64,000 nucleotides of DNA from Trachythela sp. YZ-2020 (taxonomy: Eukaryota; Cnidaria; Anthozoa; Malacalcyonacea; Clavulariidae): contig JADLSH010000363.1 in assembly GCA_016169945.1 (NCBI GenBank), forward strand, positions 2,638,501-2,702,500, written 5' to 3'. The translations under genes were made by a program, and so were the position numbers. Positions 49,699 through 61,579 of this stretch are shown in pieces; position 1 is the stretch's first letter; each line of letters starts with the position of its first letter. The notes beneath the pieces were generated by a model, which worked only from the letters and a program-made list of their open reading frames with translations, had not been told where the DNA came from and did not search any database.

Positions 49699-50061
49699 AT
49701 GTCAAGTGTCAGCAGATCTGTGATAGTCGTCATGTTAGTATTGGTTTCCATGGTGATTTACTCGTCATTAGCAAGCGATTTGGTGGGTAAACGGTGTGCA
49801 TATTACAGCCCTTATTGGCCAAAATGTGGGAAATGCTGTTCAGAGGCGCTAACAACATGTCGTATATATTGCGTAAAATGCAAAGACTTTCCCCATCCTA
49901 ACAATACGTACAACGACCCTTGCTTTCTACATAAAAATAATCCAAACTACATGAGATATTTTTATTCAAAAATCTGTTATAAGCCATGCGGAATGCAAAA
50001 ACAAGGCCGCGAGCTTGAAAATGATGCTCCCTATTTTTTCTCGAAAATGGCACCGAATTAA
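49699..50061 (+). CDS. small secreted 10-cysteine protein, unit 3
   Basis: 120 aa, one residue shorter than the other two because a codon is missing near the signal-peptide end (YSSLAS). The signal peptide is otherwise unchanged and all ten cysteines are kept (CGKCCSEALTTCRIYCVKC). Compared with unit 2 I count about 19 replaced codons and only two silent ones, mostly between residues 26 and 95 (for example the segment CAYYSPYW against CKYKGLYW). The C-terminal YFFSKMAPN is identical. This pattern suggests selection for change in the mature peptide. The gene has the same TTTTTTAG acceptor-like site just before the ATG as units 1 and 2. Confidence 0.85.
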   Translation: MSSVSRSVIVVMLVLVSMVIYSSLASDLVGKRCAYYSPYWPKCGKCCSEALTTCRIYCVKCKDFPHPNNTYNDPCFLHKNNPNYMRYFYSKICYKPCGMQKQGRELENDAPYFFSKMAPN

Positions 50062-50736
50062 TTGCGTCAAAACGATGAAGAATTGATGGATAAATTTGAC
50101 TAAAAACAAGTATTAACGGATACACGGGACACGGATTATTGGACAATATTTATGTTAAGGAATTTTAGATATATTTATAGAAATATAAACTGTTAAATTA
50201 GAAGTTTTAATTAAATTATTTATGTTAATATAATTTATTTATGTTGCAATTTAGGATCGTTAAGATTTATGAACTGCAATGAATGTTCAGTGCAAGCTAT
50301 ATTTATGTTAATTAATTATTAAAATCATTTATTCTAACTATTGCAATGTTGGATTGGAGATATTAAAAAAATACAATATGATGAATAATGTTTGTGTTAA
50401 ATTATTATATGCATGCAGCCGAATTATTAACGGTTAGGTGACCATCTTTTACAACTTACATGTGGTTTTCTCTTGTCGTTACTCGTTATCACCGCCATGT
50501 TGGATTTGCTAGACCACAAGCGGCCCAATTTCAGGGAGAATGATCAGGAGTTGCGAGTTTTTAACGGCTTTTATAAACAAATTTTATACTCAACCAAAAC
50601 TATTCTAAAAACATTCTTAAATTAGTCAAATAACCACACTTTAACAATAAAATATAGTTGACATGATAGTATAATGCCTTTGCATTCTTTTAATTACTCC
50701 ACGAGCTCATTTAGAGCGGTTTATGCAACCTTTTCT

Positions 50737-51832
50737 GTGGCCTATATGTTGTGTGTTGCCATGCAACACTACTTATGTGCTTGGTGTTCATCTATACCAG
50801 CAAACGTAAGTGTTTTCACAGAGACATACACAAAATTACAAATCTCCTATAGAACTACACTGTATAAACGGATTGGCGGTTGAAATAACCAATTTATATC
50901 ATTGGTTGTCTCAGATGCACTTATTTGACCAATATTTTATTGTATTGGTTAAAATAACCGCTAGAAGAAAGGGGGAAGGGCGTCTGTTTGCGGGCTATTT
51001 ATAGAACAATTTCTAAACTACTAAACTATACATAATCGTAAAGATGTTAACATGAAGAAACGAACTTCATTTTTACAAATTCTAAACTACAAATTAGCTT
51101 AATATATTTTCAATACTACCAACAACAAACTACTTTAAAGTAAAAATTAAAATTAACAAATGATCATTATAGTACAGTATTATTATGAGTATTATAAGTG
51201 TAATAAAGAATATTATGGAATGTTTGCATTACGAACGCAAGTAACTTTGCATAGCTATAGGCACTAAAAGAAGTTGTAATTTTATTAGGCTATAGTCCTG
51301 TGAAAACTTGTTTTATATATAATGGATTGTTAAAAGACAATATGATAGATAGTCATATACTGATATAGTCTGCGCCTATTATCATTGATTTTAAAATTAA
51401 GAAAAAAAAGGATTTCATATAATTGTATTCGCAGATTCAGCTCTCTAATGTTTGGATGATGTCCTATTTAAACCTTATGGATCATATATTATATTATAAA
51501 ATAACATGTATATAACGCGTGCTCTGATTGGTCGAAACCCGTGTTTGGATCAGGCCATCCATCCAAACACGGAAGACTATCGTGTTGTTGTTATTTTATA
51601 AAACAATTGCTATAGTTTTTTTGTTGATGGGCTGTGGTCAAACATTTGGGAATGTTGACATTAGAAAAAAAATTCGCGCAATCGCCTTCGGTTCGTTCGA
51701 GATCGCGCGCGCTTTAACTCTCGCAAGTGCGCCGCGTGTTTGGATCAGGCCATCCAAACACGGAAACCATATACTAATTGTATAATATTCTGTGGCTGTT
51801 TTTCAGTTGCATTACATATATAGCTGGCACAC
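50737..51832. other. spacer between tandem array and carotenoid oxygenase
   Basis: No gene seen. It holds two copies of a short palindrome, CCGTGTTTGGAT..ATCCAAACACGG (51539-51572 and 51734-51763), with a CGCGC-rich stretch between them near 51680-51730. Confidence 0.6.
51539..51763. repeat. paired CGTGTTTGGAT palindromes
   Basis: Two direct copies of CGTGTTTGGATCAGGCCATC ending in CCAAACACGG, about 195 bp apart. Each is itself an inverted repeat. They probably mark the ends of a small MITE of about 225 bp. Confidence 0.55.
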
Positions 51833-54800
51833 TCAAGCATGATATGTCGGTGCCACAAAACGACCATGGAAGGAAGGTGCAAATCGTAATGGAACTTCTG
51901 CTCTGGCGACCTCCGCGAACGTACGTGCATCAAGCACCAACAGAAACGAGTATTCTTTTGTTGAATCATACACTGACGACAACACAACACCATCGTCTTC
52001 CTGCTGACCATCTGGAGCTGAGACAAAGGTAGGTTCTGACACTAGACATCCTTCTTCATCCCAAGACAGAGTTTCTTTTGTTTCAACATCGACTTTGATC
52101 AGCTTAGATAACAATATAGGACCGTCAATATTGTCGTCTCGGCTGCATGCAGCACCGTAAACATAGCGATGACGTAATCTGTTGTACTTGTCGTTGATGC
52201 TAGGCAGTTCAAAACCGCAGATGTCTGAAAGGACTTCATAATCCAGTCCTGATGCTTGTTTCTGTAATGTGAGAACATCTGATGGTTCTGTGGGCAAGCG
52301 ATATCTTCGCAACTGCGCAGTAAAACACGGAGCACTTTTCTCGGGCTGTATGTCCGCTTTGCGGGTTTCCTCCAAGTAGAGCTGGTGGAAAATTTGAGCA
52401 TCAGGGTAACAACAAATATCAAGGACAATCTCGTTGTTATTATCATAAGCATTCACGACGTGAAAGAAGAAGAATGGCTCTGCTTTGATGGTTAGAACGA
52501 CTGCACCAGTCTCGCGAGATATTACCTTGAAATTTGCCACACTCGTGGGATCCCACGCGAACGCCTCGAGGATATTGCATCCAATGAAACGTGACGCAGC
52601 AAGTTTCCACAGGTCGATGGTCAGCGGTTGTTGAATGAAGATGAAATACTTTTTAGTCATACCAAAGCTGTGAGAGTACGATGGCTGACGTGACGCTGGA
52701 ATAGTTGCGATGACCTTCCCACCATTCAGCGGCTTCTCGCCGTCTGTATCGCCTGTACTTAATGGTGGTATCACGGTGATGAGGTATGCCACTGAGAGAT
52801 CAGTATAAAGCCAACTGAGAGATTCATAGCCAACTGAGAGATTATAAAGAGAACCGTCGTCATCTTCGTGTGGATGAGCCGTAGCAAGGAAGATATGTTT
52901 AGCAGTATCTATAGAGAAATTAATACATGAATGAACGAACGAACGAAGAGTTGGAAGAGTTGATTTTCAGGAGGGGCGTATGAAAACTATTAACTATATA
53001 TACAAAAAATGAAGATAGAAAACAAGAATTTTTACAATAGAGACCAAAAGGATGACTTGATATTATGTGGCGATTGTTCTTTTAAGTTGGAAGAGCGAAG
53101 TTGCCTTTTTTCCTCTTGGGGGAGACCATTCCATAGCATTGCACCACTATACTTAAAGCTTCGTTTCAAATAATTAGTATTAGGCTTTGGAAGTGCTAGA
53201 TCAGTATCAATGTTACACAGATTATAATTCCTACTAAGGTCCCTCAGTCTAACAAAGCTTTCCCTTAGATTTGGTGCACACTGGTCATTAAGAATCCTAT
53301 ACAAAAATACTCTTTTCATTCTATCGCGCCTAACATCGAGAGTGCTCCACTGCAAACCTTCCAGCATATCAGAAGAGTTTATATAATACTTTGCTCCAGT
53401 TATGATCATTGCAGCCCTATTTTGGAGCACCTGTAAATGTATCCTTTATAAATAAACTATCATTGATTGATACATCACTCTCGTAAAAATGGAGCTCCAG
53501 ATATTTGACTTAACGCTCCATAGAGCGTCTTCAGTGTTCTCATAGATACATGTATAGTCTATAGAGGAATAGTAGTGAATGATTTGGCTGGATCATGAAC
53601 CCTTACTTAGAGGGTGTTTAACCCGAACTAGATATCGCTTTACTACCGGTGTTCCTCAAGGGTATCTCCGGTGTCCTTGAACTACCGGTGTTCCTCAAGT
53701 GTATCTCCTAGTGTCTATTGATGTTATTGACTGACTTTATTATTTAGTCTTGTCTATAACAGAATAAGCGTTATACTCGATCATGAGTCTCTAAATATTT
53801 AATATTTATAGTGTTTGTCTGGGTAACTGGGTTTCCGGCTTTTGCCAGTCATTTTGGCCTATAATAAATGGCTTCTGTGCCGATTGTGCGCAGCGCTATT
53901 GTAGGCCTGTATGGCTGTATTAAAACTTAAAATGTTGAATGCATAATATGCAGATTTGACATTATATGAATCTAAACAATATCACGTAACACGCCAGTCG
54001 ATAGAGTAATAAATTACATAAACCTCTCTATAGAACTTCTACACTACAGATCAGAAATCCTTCATATATTGTATATCAATTGCATGCAAAATTTATCGCC
54101 AGTATCGGCATCGCCGAGTCTAGCATTTTGATACTGTTGGCCAAAATGTCCCCATAAGTTGGTCAAAATTCAATGTTAATATAACGATTTCGCGACGTCC
54201 CTGCTTGTGTACTGATCCGTTTTAGGTTCATATTGGCACCATTTGCTGTAAGGATATCCATGAAACCATCGTCGGTGTTTGCGCTGATCAAATTTTGTTC
54301 TTGAGTGTTACTTGTGCTCATTAATATCATTCAATAGCAAAGTGTGTACTCGCTGTAAAAATCAAATTTAATGCGTGCATGCATGTGTTTCAACTGTCAA
54401 CTGACAACAACAACCAACAAATTTTCAACCAAAAAACAAATGAAAATAACAAATGCACTCGCAATAAAGACATTGTGAAGAGTTGACGTAATTAGCAGAG
54501 ACATGACGTAATGGTTATATAGGGACCGCATGGAATATTATACAGTAATGAATTGTTGATTTGAGATTTTGAGATTTGTTTGGAGAAGTAAAATTGTTCT
54601 TATATTCGTTCTAAAGGAAAATATTAAAGTTGAGTTCAGATAAATATATTCGGCCTGTGCAAGTGACGTCACAACTCGAAATTGCGTGGCTTCCGGTTTT
54701 TTGGGTGGCAAATTCCACCATTATATTTTCATTGGATAATTTCAAACTAATTAAAATCAAATTCAACATGGCTGACAATTTTTTACATCAATACGTACGC

Positions 54801-56386
54801 AAACTTTCCTGAAAAACTCGAGTTCTAGACATGCTAAAGCAACAAACTATACGCCAAAATACTCACCGTTTTTCAAGGATTCTAGAGAGGTAGATATATT
54901 TCGCAAGATATAAAAGAAAACGGCACTTCGTGAAATCCACGATTTGCCCCCCATAATCGTGGCTTATTTACAATGACGTCATATATTCGCGTGACTGCAC
55001 AAGCCGAATACACACTTCAGTCAAGGTCCGACTCCACGAGTGTTTTTTCTCAGCGAAAACCGAAAAATTTCGCAAGAAATTAATTGACGCATGCGCAGAC
55101 AGAAAACATAAATCAGGCTTCGCGAGAAAAAATTTCGCTACTCACTACTAAGTTAGTTCTACTCACTGCTAAGTTAGTTCTACTCACTGCGAAAGCGAAA
55201 AAAGTGACAAAATTCAATAGAATCACCCATGTGCAACAACCATGCAAAATTTATTCACAAAATATTTCGCAGCCACAATTTCTCGCGAACAATTTCGCTG
55301 GAATCAGACCTTAAGCCTTTGTTTTAAGCCAAGTGAATTATTGAGACTTTGACACTTGCTATATAATAAAACACTTATTTACTGAGACCTCGGGAAAACA
55401 GCGTGTTTTGTGGCCCCTCGACCGCCGTTGTTGGTCGAGAACGCCGAGAACGGCGGTCTCGGGGCCACAAAACATGCTGTTTCCCTAGGTCTCGGTAAAT
55501 ACTAAAATAAGTGATAAATCTATATGATGTTTACTAAGCTAAACTATATAAAAACTAGCGCCTAGTCTAGCGGCTCGCGTGATCTGTAATAGTTAACGCT
55601 TAATATACTCCTATTCCATTTCCAACAACATTACGAAATAGTAAATGTGTAAATTTTGTCTACAAGGAGTTCTATTTAAATTCATTTCCCTGCCAGTTTG
55701 TGCGGACATAATATAAAGCCTTAACATGCACGCTTGAAGTCCTTGAGTTGAATTGTGGTGCCTTGAGTTGAATTATGGTGTTAAATTAACAATCGCTGCC
55801 TTAGAATAGTCATTTTTCGGTAATTATACTCTTCACTTGCGATAGTAACTTCTAGAGTAAGGCCGTGCAGCTTACCTTGAAAACCATCAGACAATTTCAC
55901 CCTGTTAATACTTTGAAGATTGCTTGGATCAATTTCTGTGATGATTGGTACCTCTGTCATGGCGTAAATCTTTCCCTTAATGCAGCAAAAATTCACCAAG
56001 GCGTTGTCTGTAGTCTCCTCTGGAAAGAAATAAGTGAACCATCGGGCAAAAATATTCTTGCAAGGATCAGGAAGACCTGGTGTGCCGAATTCTGACACGA
56101 CGATTTTTCCCGCTTTCATGTTGCGTTCGTAGGTTTGACTGCGTAGGAATTTGTTGAAATACGTAACATTTCCATCTTCAATTACAAAGTGCTGTAGCAT
56201 AGCCAGGCCGTCAAAAAGATAACGATATGATCTATCGTCAATTTCAAATTTCCCAGGACCGTTTCGTAGAAGAGTTCCCTTGATCCATTTTGGAACATTA
56301 CCTGTTATCTTCGCTACTATTGGTTCCGAAAGCTTGTTATTGTTATTGTTATTGTTATTGTTATTGTTATTGTTATGGCAAGCCAT
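51833..56386 (-). CDS. carotenoid oxygenase (BCO/RPE65 family), two exons
   Basis: Exons 55876-56386 and 51833-52908 (minus) encode 528 aa, close to the usual 530-550. The junction is phase 1 (CAAG|GTAAGC donor, TTTCTCTATAG acceptor) and splits an Asp codon. The family cleaves carotenoids, or isomerises retinyl esters, with a non-haem Fe(II) centre held by four histidines. Candidates for all four are visible: His182 in ATAHPH, His250 in SYSHSFG, His320 in FFFFHVVNAYD and His518 in PSFHGRF. Other family blocks are GTLLRNGPGKFE, YLFDGLAML, FPDPCKNIFARW-like PDPCKNIFARW, DNALVN, EEDDGVVLS and EVARAEVPL. The N-terminus has a run of 13 Asn encoded by a TTATTG microsatellite after MACH. An imperfect repeat (AACTGAGAGAT) lies in frame in exon 2 around residues 194-210. 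Whether it is a dioxygenase or an isomerase cannot be told. The intron of about 3 kb contains a LINE fragment and three MITEs. Confidence 0.93.
53032..53444 (-). mobile_element. 5'-truncated LINE, reverse transcriptase C-terminus
   Basis: The minus-strand ORF reads LQVLQNRAAMIITGA, then ML-GLQWSTLDVRRDR, FLYRILND, and KRSFKYSGAMLWNGLP near the end. This is the typical C-terminal tail of non-LTR retrotransposon reverse transcriptases (Jockey/CR1/RTE-like). Only about 130 residues remain and the 5' side is cut off at a stop near 53460. It lies in the carotenoid oxygenase intron, in the same orientation as the gene. Confidence 0.8.
54647..55010. mobile_element. MITE with TATTCGGC ends and a CRE-like site
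   Basis: Left end TATTCGGCCTGTGCAAGTGA and right end TGCACAAGCCGAATA are inverted. The left arm contains TGACGTCA. The same left arm (TGTGCAAGTGACGTCACAAC) recurs at 62713. Lies in the carotenoid oxygenase intron. Confidence 0.65.
55023..55312. mobile_element. MITE with AAGGTCCGACTCCA ends
   Basis: Left AAGGTCCGACTCCA and right TGGAATCAGACCTT match at 12 of 14 positions when inverted. Inside are direct repeats of AGTTAGTTCTACTCACTGC and several AATTTCGC / GCGAAATT words. It abuts the 54647-55010 element. Confidence 0.6.
55372..55513. mobile_element. GC-rich foldback element
   Basis: Arms CACTTATTTACTGAGACC and GGTCTCGGTAAAT..AATAAGTG, continuing inward as CAGCGTGTTTTGTGGCCCC and GGGGCCACAAAACATGCTG. 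The loop is GC-rich (CGACCGCCGTTG..CGGCGGTCTC). Non-coding. Confidence 0.75.
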
Positions 56387-57245
56387 TTTAGTATAGATAA
56401 GTCAGAACACGGCTGAGAATTGTCAATACGGTCAAGAGTATTAAAAATACTATAGGCAGCCCAAAAATACGTGTAAGAGCTGCGTTAACGTACGTAAAAA
56501 GACAGTGGAAACTGCTTTAAATAGGTAGATTTTGTAAGAAAGATTACGTACGAAACGTACGTCATAAAACTGTCAGTCAGTTCCAAGTAAAATTTGTGTA
56601 CGTACGTTAGGGGCGGACCATTAGAAAAGTGATGGGTGGGAGGGGGAAGAAAAAAATTCGCACAAGAGAAAATGAAAGGGAAAAAATTCATGCAAGATCA
56701 AATTTGCAGAAACAAAATCCTGCAGTGCGAAGTAAAAAATTCTGTCTAGATGGGATATATTAAAAAGCTGTCACTATAAAAAATGCAAGAAATCAAGCCA
56801 CAGAGGCTCAAGAATTCAAAACATTTATGGGGAGGACCATAGGGGAGGACCCACCTACAGCCTCATACACCTTACCACCTCTTCATTTAAAGGTATGTTA
56901 CGGGGTGAAGGTACGGGGGGTTAAAGGATGCAGACATGTGCATATTATGAACAGTGGTATTTTGGTTTACAGCTAAGTGTCCACAGAATTTTTGCCATGA
57001 TTGTTGATTTCCACACGTAAAATTTAAATTAAAACGCGCAGATATTCTTGACGTTTAACATGCCATGTACTCTGTAGTGACGCAGACTGATGACGTATAG
57101 AGTACTATTGTGTTATTTATAATCTCTGACTCAATAAACATAACCGTAAAAAACAATCACATACTTCAGAATGTTTACAGCATTGCGGAAGCGATCCGAA
57201 CACTCTGCCTGGAATAAGTTCTTTGTAGGTCTGCATGGTCATCAA

Positions 57246-57421
57246 TATAATTAATCAGTTTTTTGTGGAAAACACCGCAATTATTTATTCGGCAAACTTT
57301 CAATCCGTGAGCCCACATATTCATATTATTTGCACTGATGATGTCCGGGCTTACGGATCGAAAGCTTTGCCAAATAAATAATCGTGATGTTTTCCACAAA
57401 AAAACGAATTAATTAAGTATA
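57246..57421. repeat. foldback element, TTTTTTGTGGAAAACA arms
   Basis: Arms of about 65 bp: GTTTTTTGTGGAAAACA / TGTTTTCCACAAAAAAAC, then AATTATTTATTCGGCAAA / TTTGCCAAATAAATAAT, then ATCCGTGAGCCC / GGGCTTACGGAT. The right arm plus the loop contain a hammerhead-like core on the plus strand. Confidence 0.75.
57326..57377 (+). ncRNA. possible degenerate hammerhead ribozyme
   Basis: In order: stem I TTATTTGCA; core CTGATGA (57335-57341); stem II GTCCG-GGCTTA-CGGAT; core GAA (57360-57362); minimal stem III AGCT; cleavage base T; stem I return TGC-C-AAATAA with one bulged C. The pair closing stem II next to the core is T/C instead of G/C and stem III has no loop, so activity is doubtful unless it acts as a dimer. 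Confidence 0.45.
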
Positions 57422-58689
57422 GAGGCTAGAGCACCACCACGTGACTAAATTCTAAAATATTTAACGTGCAACCTATAAAGCTGATTGTTTAACATGTTTT
57501 GTATGCCATTATAACAAGTATTCAAAACAAATTTCAAGTCTATACAATTATTCCCTCGCGAGTTAAGAAGGTTTGAATAATTCATATTGCTGACGTCAGC
57601 AGATGGATGCCATCCAACATGGCCGCCAAAACACAAATGCTTAAGGAAAAACGTGTTTTATCACATATGCCTATATTCTGTTTACTATGATATAAACACG
57701 TACGTGCGTGCAATTGTGCGTACGTACGTGCAAGTGGAGGCCGGCCTTTACGTCACTTCCTGTAGTTTCGCTGGTCCAGACCATATGGTCCAGACACAGC
57801 TTCCCAGTTCTTATTGGTCAATTTGTACCACGTGTGTGCATTTTATACAGCAACAACGCACGGCCGTGCCGTTACAGTTTATATCAGCACGGCAAGATGG
57901 CGCCCGAATTCACGAATGGAAAAGTTTATAAGATTTCGTTTATTTTAAACCGAAGACAATCCCAAAACCACGAAGTGGCCAAATTTCTAAAATAATTCCG
58001 TATTTAAACGTAAACATGTGTTGTTTATTTAGTTTATTTTACGAATTTACGGAATATAAGTTGTGAATGAGTGGCGAAGCGGCGAAGTCGGTTGAAAATA
58101 TATTCGTAATTCGGCAGACAGATTCAAAACAACAACAAGGTTGTTTCTCATATAAAAGCTATTTGTCGTTTTAAAATATTCTAAAAACACTTTTGAATAT
58201 TATCAAAACTAAACAAAGAACTAGTAAACAGTTAGTTGAACAAAGTTTATAGAATGTTTTTGCTCATAATTCATAAATAAAAAAATACCGCCAAAGCGTT
58301 TACTCAAATTGAATATTAAAACGTTTAAAGCACTCTTTGTTCGTGCATTATAATTATCGTGATTTACAAGCACTCGTTCCGACGAACAACGAACTCGAAG
58401 TTTAATACTGCACTCGACTGCGTCTCGTGCAGTATGAAACTCTCGTTCCTTGTTCGTGAACTCGTGAACTAATTAATGCACTCACAGAGTTCTTTAATCC
58501 TTAAATAACGGGTAAATGGCAGCCTTGTACCCAGGCGCTTTTAAGGAAAAGACAATTTACGCATTCAGCTAATTTATAGAGATCAGTGGCTGAGCGAGCA
58601 CGCTGGATAACTGGCACTGTATGTTAGCCTAGACTTGTGTAAACAATAGAAAAGTCATAAAATTAACTTACTTGCCACTTTGTTATTGA

Positions 58690-58850
58690 CTCATACACTC
58701 AACACTGCGGTTCGGTTGCGGTTTGTGCGGTTAGGGTGTGCAGTTTGTGTGGTTAGCAGGTGCGGTGTGTGCGGTTAGCGGGTGCTGTGTGCGTGGTTAG
58801 CGGGTGCTCTGTGTGCGGTTTGCGGGTGCGGTTCGTGTGGTAATCACACC
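58690..58850. repeat. GTGCGGTTAGCGGGTGC minisatellite
   Basis: About six to seven imperfect units of roughly 20-23 bp built on TGTGCGGTTAGCGGGTGC. Units vary by substitution and small indels. It is GC-rich compared with the surroundings. Confidence 0.75.
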
Positions 58851-60589
58851 ACAAACAGAAAAACCACTGCGTGTGACCCGCGGTTAACCGCGTATTTGTG
58901 TTAAGTTACTTCTAGGCAGTACTGCAAGCTCTTGCCCACGTGTATCATTTTCGTACGTGGCTTTAAATTGGAGTAATATACATGAGTGGATGCACATGAC
59001 GTTAAAACTTAAACGTTCGAATGCCGCATGGTTTTGTCAGTAATGTTTGGGGATTATAGATAGATCTGATAGGCAATTTTAATCAATATATGTATCAATA
59101 TATGTTCTTGTCAAGGACACAATTACCTTCTGTTGACACAAAGTGTGTTAAAATATATTCCTTGCAATTGATTCTCATCACGTAGCGCCCAACGGCATTT
59201 GGAGTGCCGCGTTAGTATACTTTTGTCAGTATACTACCAGCCTCAGCGAGCGCACAACATTACTAGTCCGTCACGTATTTTGGTTCAGCAAATTGTTAGT
59301 GGGGGCGTAATCTAGGGGAGGTCTTAGGCCAGGAAAATTTTGCGTTTTTGAAGCCTCAGAAGTGCATTTTGCGTGCTTCCTGAGAGGATATTTAATAAAA
59401 AAATTGTGAAGTTTTTACACCTATGAATTCAAGATTTTTAACGCACTTTTTAACTTTTTACAACCTCATCCCCAAGTTTTTAAATAATATTTGCTCCGTA
59501 TGCAATTACAAGCGTCAGTGAATTGGTTTTGTTCCTTTTGATATATACACAATGTGAAAGTAACGACAAACTATTAGAGATAAGTTGATTGTAGTTTGGT
59601 TCTGAAATTTTAAAATTTACCGGCCGCTTTCCGATTTGGTTTCAAAAACCGACCAATGTTCGGTACGACCACGCTCGGTATAATTACGCCCCTCATGCTG
59701 ATGCATCTTGCAAGTATTGCACTCGAACCATTCGCTGATACGCCAAGCACATTCAGTGCGGAAGAACAATATAACACAGAATGATTATACGTCTATATAG
59801 AACATTTTAAACCAGATTAAAACATCTGTGCTATAGTGCATAAATATTTTTGATGCACGTAAAGATATATAGTGCAGCTTTGGAAAATTTCCCAATGCTC
59901 ACGTAACTTATTGATAAATTATTAATACAAAACGACATTCCTTACTAGTTATGAGTTTAACAATTCAAAAAATAGTATATACGTAATTTCGTATAAATAT
60001 ACCCTGAATTAAGGGTGATTTCAATCCCATGGCCTGCATGCAAGTTAAATTTCCCTGCCAAAAATTTGTCTGAATCCCATGCAGTCAAATGACCCATTGA
60101 TTTGCCAAATCCCTTAACTTTCCCAGCAGGAAAATTGGTTGTCCACTAAATCTAGCTTAACCCCATTTCCCCCATGCCGTTAAAAATAGGCAAATCCCAG
60201 CTCCCATTTAAAGGACATATGTCATATCACATATATGACAGGCATTTTGCGTTACATGTAATTATACTTTTGTTAGAAAGAACTTTCAAAATAATATAGC
60301 ATAACATTCTTTAACGTTTTTTCCATTTATCTCCTTCCATTTTCGAAATATTGTGAGATTGATTGGATATGTATAAACAGCACAACTTGCTATAGGTCAC
60401 ATCGCATAATGAGTTTCTGAAAGACCAGCAATATTTTAAGAGATTCTTATGTAACGGACTAAGGCACTAAACTTTGTTCGTTGCATAGTATTGGAGAAAA
60501 CGTCAAATCTCCCTTTTTTTAGCAAACCTTGTCCAAGAATCGAAAATATATTTCAACTGATTTTAACGATAACTTATTATGCCGCTCGA

Positions 60590-61004
60590 GGGACAAATCA
60601 CTCAAGGGGAAAGTCTGTAAAAGTTCCAAAAATCCATGTAAATATACTTGACAATTCTTAAAATTCATAAAAACATACTTGAAATCTAAAATATACGACT
60701 GAATTGAACGAAATTCTTCAAAATTTGACGGATTCGACATTCTGTCTAATAAATATATGTGATCCACTTCATGTAATTTTATTCTGAAGTCCGAAGTATG
60801 GATTCTGACAACTGCATGCTCTGGTATACGAGTGTTTCATCAAATATATAAAAGAATTGAAGAAAAAGCTGATATAATTGCGTTCTACTGCATAGGTTCA
60901 CAAGAATAAGAAAATGTTGTTCTATTTCGTGCAAAAAAGTCTGATATTTTAACGATAAAATTCCAGGAAAAGTCTCGTACACGTTTTAGGAGCTTGCCCC
61001 TCGC
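60590..61004. mobile_element. MITE related to the 18534 inner element
   Basis: Left CGAGGGACAAATCACTC and right TAGGAGCTTGCCCCTCG are inverted ends. The right arm carries TCTCGTACACGTTTTAGGAG, matching TCTCGTACACTTTTTAGGAG of the 18534-18641 element. A target duplication is unclear. Confidence 0.6.
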
Positions 61005-61579
61005 ATTATGCAACGCGTGTCGTACTTGACGTAGAAAGTTGTGCGATTTCCTATCAAACAAGCACCAATATCTCGAGACTGAAATAAGATACGGTAAAAC
61101 TCTAAAAAACGTTATAGTATACTATTTATCTTGAAAGATCTTTTTTTAGAATAGCGTAATTTTGGTATATAACATATGCCCTTTACCCCTTCACGATTCT
61201 CTTCACGAGAACTTAAATTAATACCAAAAGGCAAAAATTACGAGAAAAATTAGAAGCGAAAATCGCATAACTCTATTTAGCTATGGATGGCAAACAAAAG
61301 CAAATTTTTAAAATCGGCTTTGTCTGTTTTTTCTCGCTATGAGTTATGTTCATCTGCGTTCAAACTTTGATTCCCCATGGCTATGGCTATGGCTATGCAG
61401 GCATAATATTGGACCGGTTCATAGTAAATGATTCTTTGAGATCTGAAAAAATTTTTTGAATCCAATTCAACGAAAGTTGGTTAAAAACAGTATATCTAGT
61501 AATTTATTACTAATATTAGTGTGAAATACGAATTCACGATCAAAATATCTATTATAACAAATTAAATCTTAAAATATTC

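Larger units (their letters stand above)
41090..50736 (+). repeat. segmental duplication unit 3
   Basis: Begins before the Rho pseudo-exon at 41220. It ends abruptly at ..TTTATGCAACCTTTTCT (50736), where units 1 and 2 continue with AAAACTCATTAG. It carries both the SINE (shared with unit 2) and the foldback block (shared with unit 1), so it looks closest to the ancestral arrangement. It also holds a unique 0.5-kb ribozyme element. Confidence 0.9.

Noticed and set aside
51745..52452. ORFs overlapping the carotenoid oxygenase in other frames
   Set aside because: Shadow frames of a securely identified exon.
57897..57995. Start-like AAGATGGCGCCC followed by 32 codons
   Set aside because: No donor in a convincing place, no downstream exon recognised and the peptide matches nothing I know.
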